Positions 8,799 to 16,700 of a DNA stretch of 64,000 nt are shown here, piece by piece. Source of the DNA: Aquimarina aquimarini (GTDB lineage: Bacteria; Bacteroidota; Bacteroidia; Flavobacteriales; Flavobacteriaceae); contig NZ_OMKE01000014.1 in assembly GCF_900299535.1 (NCBI RefSeq), forward strand, positions 1 to 64,000. Reading direction: 5' to 3'. The translations under genes were made by a program, and so were the position numbers. The first letter of the stretch is position 1, and each line of letters starts with the position of its first letter. The notes under the pieces were generated by a model, which was given only the letters and a program-made list of their open reading frames with translations, was not told the origin of the DNA and ran no database searches.

Positions 8799-9170
8799 AT
8801 GGCACTCAAAGAAAAAAGAACGACCACAGTATTTCAAGAAAATCATCAAGTATCAGGGCTTGATATTGCATTAGAAGTCTCATATCTAAAAGAATTTAAA
8901 ACTAAATCTATAGCAGAAACTGTAAACTTTGCCTACCAAAACAAGTCTCATATTATTGTAGGAGTATCTCTAGCTAGTGGCTTATATCTAGAAGGTCATA
9001 TTACAGATATCTCTCAAAAAGATCACCATGGCTATAACATATGTTTTGATCAACCACAAAACGGTCTTACCTATTTTTATCCCCAAAGCATTATTGCAAT
9101 TACTATTAGACAATCTCTAGATTCAACATTATCTAATAAATATTCTACCAAAAGGCCGCTATATTGCTAA
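8799..9170 (+). CDS. Hypothetical protein, 123 residues
   Basis: The ATG at 8799 is preferred; upstream TTG/GTG codons at 8766-8771 are in frame and would add eleven residues. The protein has no signal peptide or membrane segment. It is mixed alpha/beta, with a central hydrophobic strand pair (HIIVGVSLASGLYLEGHI) and a variable Ser/Thr-rich tail. No family was recognised. It is followed by a bidirectional terminator, so it stands alone. Confidence 0.55.
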   Translation: MALKEKRTTTVFQENHQVSGLDIALEVSYLKEFKTKSIAETVNFAYQNKSHIIVGVSLASGLYLEGHITDISQKDHHGYNICFDQPQNGLTYFYPQSIIAITIRQSLDSTLSNKYSTKRPLYC

Positions 9171-9260
9171 AGGCTTTTACCACCCTAAAATATAATTTCT
9201 AATACCAACAAAGTATTCATAATACCAACAATAGATTACTTGGTTTTTATTTATTTGTTT

Positions 9261-9296
9261 AAAAGGCATTAAAACATTGTATTTTAATGCCTTTTT
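9261..9296. terminator. Bidirectional terminator between converging genes
   Basis: AAAAGGCATTAAAA (9261-9274) pairs with TTTTAATGCCTTTT (9282-9295), giving a T run on either strand. It serves the plus-strand gene ending at 9170 and the endonuclease gene ending at 9299. Confidence 0.9.
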
Positions 9297-9298
9297 GT

Positions 9299-10348
9299 TT
9301 ATTTCTTTTCTTTGATAAGATAGATATATACAGCAAAATGATCGCTGTATCCATATGAATAGCTACCATTGGTATAACTTCTATACGGATATCCTTTGTA
9401 TCTACCAGTTGCGGTAATTAGATAGCTGGGATTGTATATACCAGCTTTATAATATTGGTAAGAAGAATAATCAGAGGTTAAAAACTCTTTAGAGATAATA
9501 ATTTGATCAAATAAACTCCATTGATCTCTCCAGGCAAGAGAGCCAATTCCTTTTTTTGCTAATTGCTCCATAGGATTATATAAGCCTTTGATTTCAACAT
9601 CTTTTATGTGTTTTTTTGTTGCTAATATTTTTTTGATACTAGGACTATTTGGGGTATCATTTAGATCGCCCATAGTAATAATTTTTGCATATGGATCATC
9701 AGTAAACAAGGAGTCCATAATTTTTTTATTAAGTGCAGCAGCTTTTTCTCTTTTATATTGACTTCTTGTTTCTCCACCTCGTCTAGATGGCCAATGATTT
9801 ACAATAACATGAATAAGATCACCATCAAGATAACCGCTTACCAATAGTTGATCTCTGGTATACAAACGTTTATTTGTGGTTTTATCATAAATAATGAGCT
9901 CATATTTTTGAGCTTTTTTTACTTTAAAAAAAGCTTTCTGATATAATAAGGCAACATCGATACCTCTACGATCAGGAGAATCAAAATGTACAATATCGTA
10001 TCTATTAGAAACAAGGCTAGAATCAATAGTAAGATTCTCAAGCACTTTTCTGTTCTCTATTTCTGCAACACCAATTATGGCAGGAGCATTATTAGATACA
10101 TCTGTACCTATTTTAGCAATGACTCTAGCCATATTCTTTATTTTGTGAGCATACAAATCATAAGTCCAACGATCTTTTCCTTTTGGAGTTCTATCATCAT
10201 CAAAAGTCAAAGGGTCATCTTCTGGGTCAAAAAGGTTTTCAAGATTATAAAATGCTATTGTATGAACCTTATATTCCTTTCTTTTCTGCGAAAAGAGGAG
10301 CGTGGTGAACAAAAAAATAGGTAGTAAGTATTTGTTTTTTAGAATCAT
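9299..10348 (-). CDS. Secreted endonuclease/exonuclease/phosphatase family protein
   Basis: 349 residues with an N-terminal signal peptide (LLPIFLFTTLLFSQ). The metal-dependent EEP-fold motifs occur in order: NLENLFD near the start, GVAEIEN (metal-binding Glu), VNHWPSRRGGE, MGDLNDTP and SDHFAVY with the catalytic His. The family cleaves phosphodiesters in nucleic acids or related substrates. It is divergent from a TonB-dependent receptor plus a DUF5689 lipoprotein, an arrangement known in Bacteroidota, which suggests extracellular DNA/RNA breakdown and uptake. A fragment of this gene is duplicated at 1-117. Confidence 0.88.
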   Translation of the reverse strand: MILKNKYLLPIFLFTTLLFSQKRKEYKVHTIAFYNLENLFDPEDDPLTFDDDRTPKGKDRWTYDLYAHKIKNMARVIAKIGTDVSNNAPAIIGVAEIENRKVLENLTIDSSLVSNRYDIVHFDSPDRRGIDVALLYQKAFFKVKKAQKYELIIYDKTTNKRLYTRDQLLVSGYLDGDLIHVIVNHWPSRRGGETRSQYKREKAAALNKKIMDSLFTDDPYAKIITMGDLNDTPNSPSIKKILATKKHIKDVEIKGLYNPMEQLAKKGIGSLAWRDQWSLFDQIIISKEFLTSDYSSYQYYKAGIYNPSYLITATGRYKGYPYRSYTNGSYSYGYSDHFAVYIYLIKEKK

Positions 10349-10380
10349 AATATTTTTTAATTACAAATATTAATTTTTAA

Positions 10381-10399
10381 AGTTTCAAAAAATGAAACT
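10381..10399. repeat. Inverted repeat in the divergent promoter region (site A)
   Basis: AGTTTCA and TGAAACT flank a five-A spacer. It lies 33 bases upstream of the endonuclease start, in the interval shared by the two divergent transcripts. A regulator-binding role is inferred from position and symmetry. Confidence 0.5.
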
Positions 10400-10431
10400 C
10401 AAATATTTTATACTTGCTTTTTATTAACAAT

Positions 10432-10453
10432 GCAAATTCAAAATTTGAATTGC
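10432..10453. repeat. Inverted repeat in the divergent promoter region (site B)
   Basis: AATTCAAA and TTTGAATT are mirrored around one central A, extended by GC on both sides with one bulged A. It lies about 30 bases before the TonB receptor start and could be an operator controlling one or both directions. Confidence 0.5.
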
Positions 10454-10481
10454 TCAAACCCATAATACAGTATCAATTAGT

Positions 10482-13370
10482 ATGATTTATAATCTTTTTA
10501 ATTCAAAAAATGTAGTTTTCTTTTTATTCTGCAGTTTTTCTGGGATTTATGCTCAACAGACCATAATAAAAGGAAGAGTTGTAGATGCTATTACAGAAGA
10601 AAAGCTAGAGAAAACAACACTATATCTTAAACACACGCATATCACCACCTATACAAATGCGATGGGCGAGTTTGATTTTAATACCTATAAACAGCTCCCT
10701 TTGGGAGAGCAAGTACTTATACTATCAAAAGAAGGATATATAACCAAATATTTTCCTGTAGTTATTAATGAAGGAGGTATTCTTGATCTGAAAAAAATAG
10801 ACTTACAATATGATTTTAATAATAAGCAAGAACAGATAGGAACCATTAGTCTTTCTGATAATGAATTAAATGTAGATAACACGATTTCTTTTGGTGTCGC
10901 TGGATTACTTCAATCCACACGAGATGAATTTCTAAATGCCGCTGCTTTTGATTTTGGAACAACATTTTTTCGTCCAAGAGGACTAAAAAGTGAAAACGGA
11001 AAAGTAATGATCAATGGTATCCAAATGAATAAACTTACTACAGGAAGACCACAATGGAGTAACTGGGGAGGTTTGAATGATGTATTGCGTAATCAGGAGT
11101 TTTCTATAGGAATCTCTGAAAACGATTATACTTTTGGTGATCTACTGGGAACCTCTAATATAATTATGAGAGCCTCAAAGTATAGAAAAGGAGGTAGGTT
11201 ATCGTATGCAACCTCCAATCGCAGTTATCAAGGAAGAGTAATAGGTACTTATCATACTGGAATTACAAAAAAAGGATGGGCATTTTCATTATCTCTATCC
11301 AGAAGATTTGGGGAAGAAGGTTTTATAGAAGGAACAAGGTATGATGCAAACTCTTTTTTTATTGCTATTGAAAAAAAACTAGGGAGTAAACACAGTATAA
11401 ATATGACTAGTTTTTATACTCCAAACCGTAGAGGGAAATCTACAGCAATTACTAAAGAAGCGTATCGTATTAAAGGAAATACTTATAATCCTAATTGGGG
11501 ATATCAGGATGGGGAAAAAAGAAATTCAAGAGAGAAAAAAATTGAAGAACCAATCTTGATGTTAAATCATTATTGGGATATTGCTAAGAATACAAGATTA
11601 CAGACCAATATAGCTTTTCAAACTGGAAAAATAGCAAATAGTAGAATTGATACAGGAGGGAGTGATATCGTATTTCTAGGAAATAAACAGCAAACATATA
11701 CAGGCAAAGGTAGAAGTGTAGCCACCAATCCAGTACACCCTAATAATATGCCAAGCTTTTTTTTACAAGAAGCAACTCCAACATCTCTAGAATATCAAAA
11801 AGCTTTTTTAGCTCAGAAAAAATTATTGAATGATGGGCAACTCAATTGGGCTAATTTGATACAAACGAATCAACAAAATAAACAACAAGGTAATAATGCA
11901 ACTTATATTTTATATGAAGATAGAAGAGACGACACGCAATTAAGTGGCAACCTATTACTGAATAGCCAATTAAACCCTCGTTTTACTCTGAATACGGCGA
12001 TTAATTATCAAAATTTAAAAAGCCAAAACTTTGCTGAGGTAACAGATCTTTTAGGAGGTGCCAGTTTTTTAGATATAGATGTATTTGCATTATCTGCAAA
12101 AGGATTCTCTCAGACCGAATTGGTAGATAGGGCACAAAGTGATTTACGAAATCCTGATCGTATTGTTAAGAAGGGAGATACATACGATTATAACTATGAG
12201 ATTAATGCCTCTACAATCAATGGTTTTGTTCAGGGGCAATTTAAGTTTGATAGAATAAATTTTTTTCTAGGAGGAATGGTTTCTCAAACATCATATCAAA
12301 GAAATGGTCTTTTTGAAAACGGATATTTTCCTGGGAATGCTTCTTACGGAAAAAGTGATGTCTTAAATTTTATGAATTATGGAATAAAAGGAGGAGCAAC
12401 ATATGCTATCAATGGGCATCATTATATTAAATTTCACAGTGCATACTTTAATAAAGCACCAGTTATTCAAAATGCTTTTGCTAATGCAAGACAGAATAAT
12501 ATTACTGTGGCACAATTGATAGGAAAAGATCAGGAAAGGCAAAAAAATGAATCAATAGATATAAGTTATATTTTACGCTCTTCAAAAATAAGAGCTAGAA
12601 TAACAGGGTATTATTCTAAAATTATGGATGATACTGATATTTCTTTCTTCTTTACAGAAGCTATTTCAGGATCAAACACTGGCTTTGTTCAAGAAATACT
12701 TACCGATATCGATAAAATTTATATAGGAACAGAGCTAGGGGTATCCTATCAAATTACACCTACAATAAAACTAAAAGGAGCAGGAGCAATGGGAAATTTT
12801 GTTTTTGATAGTAATCCTAATTTAACATTAACAAGTACCAGTGATGCATTTATCGATGTTCAAGGAATACAAGATTTTAGAAAATCGTCGCTCAAAGGAT
12901 ATCGCATTGCAGGAGGACCACAAAACGCAATGCAACTAGGTTTTGAATATCGTGACCCTAATTTTTGGTGGTTTGGTGCAACCTTAAATCATTTTTCTAA
13001 CACCTTTATTAATATTAGTCCTTTTGCAAGAACAGCAAACTTTTATCAAGATATTGATGGATTACCTTTTAATGATTATGATGAGAATATTGCAAAAGAT
13101 TTGCTAAGACAAGAACAATTCGAAGGTTATTTCTTGGTAAATGCAATAGGTGGAAAGTCGTGGAAAGTCAAAAAATATTATATAGGCTTTTTTGCTTCTG
13201 TAAATAATATTCTTAATCAGGAATATAGAACAGGTGGTTTTGAGCAATCCAGAAATGCTAACTACAGACTTGCATTAGCCGAATCACAACGTGATACTCC
13301 TATTCATGGGTCTAAGTATTTCTATGGACCAGGTATATCATACTATTTCAACATTTATCTAAGATTTTAA
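10482..13370 (+). CDS. TonB-dependent outer-membrane receptor with carboxypeptidase-like N-domain
   Basis: 962 residues. After a signal peptide (VVFFLFCSFSGIYAQ) comes a carboxypeptidase-D-like beta-sandwich (about 26-110, IIKGRVVDAITEEKLEKTT), a plug region and a long beta-barrel rich in aromatic strands ending in F (FNIYLRF). Such proteins import large or scarce substrates with energy from TonB-ExbBD. It is followed by a DUF5689 lipoprotein 33 bases on and faces a secreted nuclease, so nucleic-acid-derived material is the most likely cargo. No classical SusD partner is present. Confidence 0.88.
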   Translation: MIYNLFNSKNVVFFLFCSFSGIYAQQTIIKGRVVDAITEEKLEKTTLYLKHTHITTYTNAMGEFDFNTYKQLPLGEQVLILSKEGYITKYFPVVINEGGILDLKKIDLQYDFNNKQEQIGTISLSDNELNVDNTISFGVAGLLQSTRDEFLNAAAFDFGTTFFRPRGLKSENGKVMINGIQMNKLTTGRPQWSNWGGLNDVLRNQEFSIGISENDYTFGDLLGTSNIIMRASKYRKGGRLSYATSNRSYQGRVIGTYHTGITKKGWAFSLSLSRRFGEEGFIEGTRYDANSFFIAIEKKLGSKHSINMTSFYTPNRRGKSTAITKEAYRIKGNTYNPNWGYQDGEKRNSREKKIEEPILMLNHYWDIAKNTRLQTNIAFQTGKIANSRIDTGGSDIVFLGNKQQTYTGKGRSVATNPVHPNNMPSFFLQEATPTSLEYQKAFLAQKKLLNDGQLNWANLIQTNQQNKQQGNNATYILYEDRRDDTQLSGNLLLNSQLNPRFTLNTAINYQNLKSQNFAEVTDLLGGASFLDIDVFALSAKGFSQTELVDRAQSDLRNPDRIVKKGDTYDYNYEINASTINGFVQGQFKFDRINFFLGGMVSQTSYQRNGLFENGYFPGNASYGKSDVLNFMNYGIKGGATYAINGHHYIKFHSAYFNKAPVIQNAFANARQNNITVAQLIGKDQERQKNESIDISYILRSSKIRARITGYYSKIMDDTDISFFFTEAISGSNTGFVQEILTDIDKIYIGTELGVSYQITPTIKLKGAGAMGNFVFDSNPNLTLTSTSDAFIDVQGIQDFRKSSLKGYRIAGGPQNAMQLGFEYRDPNFWWFGATLNHFSNTFINISPFARTANFYQDIDGLPFNDYDENIAKDLLRQEQFEGYFLVNAIGGKSWKVKKYYIGFFASVNNILNQEYRTGGFEQSRNANYRLALAESQRDTPIHGSKYFYGPGISYYFNIYLRF

Positions 13371-13403
13371 TAATAGACAAATTTTAATAATAAACAAAAA
13401 GAT

Positions 13404-14792
13404 ATGTACGCTAAAAGATTAAGTTATTTTTTTATAGGAATAATGTTCCTTAATTGCTCAGAAGAAGAATTTAAAACCCCTTCAATCACTATTGATACTC
13501 CTAAAATTGAAGGCACAATAATCTCTATAGATGCTGTGCTAGGAATTTTGAGGCAAGAGATTGCATCAAATGGAGAGAATGCCAAGGTGTTTTTTGAAGA
13601 AACGGATAATTTTATAGAAGGATACATTGTATCCAGCGATAAAGCAGGTAATTTTTATAAAAAACTAATAGTTCAGGATAAAAGTAATAACCCCTCTGCA
13701 GGTATACAAGTACTAATAGACATTAATCCATTATACACAACCTATGAGCTTGGAAGAAAAATATATATCAAGTTAGAAGGGGTATCCTTAGGGATAGAAA
13801 ATGGAGTACCTACTTTGGGTATTGCAGAAGGAAATTCTATTAGTACAATTCCTTCTTTTTATGTAGAAGATATAGTGATACGATCTACAGAAGTTGTAAC
13901 AATAACTCCATTAGATATTGCAATTGAAGATTTTACAGATAAACTATTAAATCTATATGTAAAAATAAATGCGCTACAGTTTACAAAAAATCTGGTTTTA
14001 GAAAATAACGCTTTTACTTTTGCTGCAGAGGATAATGATAAATATAGTGGAGAGCGTATTATAGAAAGCTGTTCTTCTAATAATACAACTATAGTAAGCA
14101 CTAGTACTTTCTCAAGTTTTAAGGGGCTTAAGTTACCCAATAACCAAGGAAGTTTTGAAGGAGTATTGACAAAAAACTTTTTAGGGAATGCATATAATTT
14201 AGTACTTAATGATCCAACAGGTTTAGTGTTTGATACAGAATCGCGATGTGATCCAGAAGTTCTAGAATGCTTATCAGTATCTGATGCAAGTTTGACTGTA
14301 TTTGAAGAAGATTTTACAAATCTCAAAATTATAGACTTAGAAGATTCAGGATGGATAAATAAGAACACAACAGGGGGTAAGCTAACTTATAAAATAGGAA
14401 ATTTTGGAGATAATCACTACATACAAATTACAGGATATAGATCAAAAGAAAGTCTATATGAAGCATGGTTGATTACACCAGAAATTGATTTAAGCACCTA
14501 TACAGATGCGATTTTAAATTTTGATCTTCAAGCAGGATATGATAATGGTAATATTTTAGAGGTTTTTGTAACCAATAATTATACAGAAAATCCATCTGCC
14601 ACTACATGGGTAAAACTAGATGCAACTATTCCCAGAGGACCACTCAATGCATTTAGTCCTATTGTATCTGCAGGACCAATAAGCCTTTCTTGTTTAGAAG
14701 GTAAGATTCGTATTGGGTACAGATATATTGGGGGAGACCCAAGAGCGACCACACGATATCATATTGATAATATTAGAGTTACAGGAAAGTAA
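13404..14792 (+). CDS. DUF5689 domain lipoprotein with jelly-roll C-terminus
   Basis: 462 residues with a lipoprotein signal (IGIMFLNC, Cys18). Residues about 40-275 match the DUF5689 pattern, including EGYIVSSDKAGNFYKKL, IQDK-like strands and a LGRKIYIKLEG core; this is an OB-like beta domain. The C-terminal part (about 295-460), with WLITPEIDLSTYTDA and RYHIDNIRV, looks like a choice-of-anchor/DUF5017-type beta-sandwich. It forms an operon with the TonB receptor upstream and probably works as a surface-exposed binding partner. Confidence 0.82.
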   Translation: MYAKRLSYFFIGIMFLNCSEEEFKTPSITIDTPKIEGTIISIDAVLGILRQEIASNGENAKVFFEETDNFIEGYIVSSDKAGNFYKKLIVQDKSNNPSAGIQVLIDINPLYTTYELGRKIYIKLEGVSLGIENGVPTLGIAEGNSISTIPSFYVEDIVIRSTEVVTITPLDIAIEDFTDKLLNLYVKINALQFTKNLVLENNAFTFAAEDNDKYSGERIIESCSSNNTTIVSTSTFSSFKGLKLPNNQGSFEGVLTKNFLGNAYNLVLNDPTGLVFDTESRCDPEVLECLSVSDASLTVFEEDFTNLKIIDLEDSGWINKNTTGGKLTYKIGNFGDNHYIQITGYRSKESLYEAWLITPEIDLSTYTDAILNFDLQAGYDNGNILEVFVTNNYTENPSATTWVKLDATIPRGPLNAFSPIVSAGPISLSCLEGKIRIGYRYIGGDPRATTRYHIDNIRVTGK

Positions 14793-14989
14793 AGAAGATT
14801 CTGTGATGGATACATGTTTTATTATGAATTCAACAACGAGAAAACTTAATGGAATTGATAGGATTACTGTATAAACAAATGTAGTAACTCCACCCTTTTT
14901 GAGGAACTATTGAGAGAATGCTAATTACCTCGAGATCGCTTGGAACCCTCATAAAAAATTTTGGAGGATGGTTTTTGATTTTCAGAGAA

Positions 14990-15021
14990 TTGTCTTATAT
15001 TCAATTAATATTGTACATTTG
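14990..15021 (+). promoter_or_regulatory. Promoter of the Panacea toxin-antitoxin pair
   Basis: TTG (14990-14992) and TACATTTG (15014-15021) are spaced by 21 bases, matching the Bacteroidota sigma factor consensus. The antitoxin start codon follows 33 bases later. Confidence 0.65.
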
Positions 15022-15054
15022 TAAAAGCGAGTAAATCGCTTATTTAAAACTAAA

Positions 15055-15555
15055 ATGAAAACAAACTATACAGCATTAGACATTTCCTCTTTCTTTATAA
15101 AGAAAGGTGTTAGTCCGTTGAAATTACAGAAATTACTGTATTATTCACAGCTTTGGTTTTTTGTTAAGAATAACAAAATGTTATTTAATGACAGAATTCA
15201 AGCTTGGATATATGGTCCTGTGGTTTATGATGTTTGGGCGAATTTTAAGTTTATGAAAAGAAGTTCAGTTATTCCTGATAGTAGAGTAGTTCAGTTAGAT
15301 TTAGATAATTTAGTTTTCGATCATTTAAATGATGTCTGGAAATCTTATGGTCATTTAAGTGGTTCTGATTTAGTTGATTTAACTCACAATGATTTGCCTT
15401 GGAAAAATAGTAGAAAAGGACTTTTAACCAACCAACCAAGTGACAAAGATGTAATTATCAACCAAGATACTACTGCTGATTTCGCATTAGATTCGTATAA
15501 TAGAATTCCAATTGTAGATTCACAAAATACTTTAGGACACTATTCTAATTTTTAG
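15055..15555 (+). CDS. Panacea/SocA-like (DUF4065) antitoxin-type protein
   Basis: 166 residues. The N-terminal half shows the family signature: LKLQKLLYY (22-30), then AWIYGPVVYDVW (50-61). The helical Panacea domain is known from SocA-type proteolytic adaptors and from many toxin-antitoxin pairs in which it neutralises unrelated toxins. The next gene starts 3 bases after the stop, so the two form a tight operon in the usual antitoxin-then-toxin order. The island setting, between decayed genes and a Fic gene, fits a mobile toxin-antitoxin unit. Domain call firm; antitoxin role inferred from the family and pairing. Confidence 0.85.
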   Translation: MKTNYTALDISSFFIKKGVSPLKLQKLLYYSQLWFFVKNNKMLFNDRIQAWIYGPVVYDVWANFKFMKRSSVIPDSRVVQLDLDNLVFDHLNDVWKSYGHLSGSDLVDLTHNDLPWKNSRKGLLTNQPSDKDVIINQDTTADFALDSYNRIPIVDSQNTLGHYSNF

Positions 15556-15558
15556 AAT

Positions 15559-16101
15559 ATGGCTAAAAAAGGATTAATATTCCTTATGAATGAAAAACCT
15601 AAAGGAAATGATGGTTTTATTATTCGTAAAATTTATAGATTTATTCCTGAATTTACAAATATCATTACTACAATTATTGAGTTAGAAATTTATACAAACA
15701 ACATTTGTGTAATTTCATTTTATGAGCACAATAAAGGAACAGACAAAACTAAATATAAAATCCGTTCAAATATTGGTTCAGGTCATACAAGAGCAATTTT
15801 TAGAGCCTGTATAGATGCCTATTATGAATTAAATCAAGATTATGCATTAGTGTTTTCAGCCTCTAATGATATTGGAAAGATTGAAGAAGATAATTCTAGA
15901 TACTCTGCTTACACACTTTTTTTGTCAATTTACTTTAGAAATTATAATAACTATATACAACAAGGTTCTATTGCGATAAACACGTTAATGTTGTATCATC
16001 AAAGTTATCAATATAAGGATGAAGCTGATTTATTCTATAAAGAATTTGAGAAAAAAGTTGAAAAGAACCTAACTGAAGATGACGATTCTGACAAGCCTTA
16101 A
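15559..16101 (+). CDS. Candidate Panacea-associated toxin, unrecognised family
   Basis: 180 residues, cytoplasmic, with no signal peptide or membrane helix. Visible features are a beta-rich first half (FTNIITTIIELEIYTNN, ICVISFYEH), then GSGHTRAIFRACIDAYYE, LVFSASNDIGK and NSRYSAY, and a charged acidic tail. The alternation of a helix with a strand carrying F-S-A-S-N and then R-Y-x-x-Y resembles small uncharacterised Bacteroidota proteins, but no named toxin family was recognised. It follows the Panacea gene by 3 bases and so is the best toxin candidate. Function is inferred from pairing only. Confidence 0.6.
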   Translation: MAKKGLIFLMNEKPKGNDGFIIRKIYRFIPEFTNIITTIIELEIYTNNICVISFYEHNKGTDKTKYKIRSNIGSGHTRAIFRACIDAYYELNQDYALVFSASNDIGKIEEDNSRYSAYTLFLSIYFRNYNNYIQQGSIAINTLMLYHQSYQYKDEADLFYKEFEKKVEKNLTEDDDSDKP

Positions 16102-16339
16102 ATTACTATTATTTTTTATACAACGAGTTGAGCACCCTGATAAAAATTAATAAAATACTATATAGTTGGTATTGGTTGTTTGTGAAACTTTGGTATCATG
16201 TATATGGTGTTTACTGTAAAATTATGGCATAATAAAGAAAGCTCCTTAGAGAGGCTTGCATAAAGTCATTTTTCTTTAAAATTATGAGTTTGTGCAACGA
16301 TTAGCATTGTCATACATAAGTTTGATTGGTATTATAGTG
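16102..16339. other. Intergenic region, nothing recognised
   Basis: AT-rich DNA after the toxin-antitoxin operon with no clear terminator or gene. It leads into a CPBP protease remnant and, further on, a short GC-richer block before the Fic gene, so the whole 16102-16700 interval looks like debris. Confidence 0.45.
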
Positions 16340-16498
16340 TTATAACCATCCGTAATAAATGAAGATTAAAGCAGGGGTGTCAATAAAACCATGAACAGCG
16401 ATGTTAAACCATAAATCGTTTTTACGGAGATGAAAAATAATAGCAAGAATGATACCTGTAATGGCTGACACGATTTGTCCACTTATTCCTTGATATGC
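16340..16498 (-). pseudogene. C-terminal remnant of a CPBP-family intramembrane protease
   Basis: On the minus strand this encodes about 53 residues beginning AYQGISGQIVSAITGIILA and ending FHLRKNDLW, then NIAVHGFIDTPALIFIYYG and a stop at 16340-16342. That is the last part of a CPBP (Abi/CAAX-processing type) membrane protease, including the final conserved His. An in-frame stop lies directly before the remnant and the EE and first His motifs are absent, so it cannot be functional. Confidence 0.75.
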
Positions 16499-16593
16499 AT
16501 CCTATACTGGGTACTACCATTATCATATCCAGACTTAAAAGAAAAAGGATATATTTCTATGATAGACAATTTAAATAAGGGGCAAACTTTGAT

Positions 16594-16690
16594 TTGATGA
16601 ATCGCCTGTTATTAGACTAGCGTGGCAGGTGGTGTGTGAGGCGTAGTGGCAGTTATTGAATCGTCATCCTCCTACTCGATTGTGCCTTTG
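16594..16690. other. GC-richer block of unknown origin
   Basis: About half of these bases are G or C, against roughly one third around it. No open frame or hairpin explains it. It may be the end of a deleted mobile element, but no element was recognised. Confidence 0.35.
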
Positions 16691-16700
16691 CCTTTTAATT

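Noticed and set aside
16594..16690. End of a group II intron or IS element
   Set aside because: The composition and wording of the sequence recalled such ends, but no reverse transcriptase, transposase or defined terminal repeat is present.
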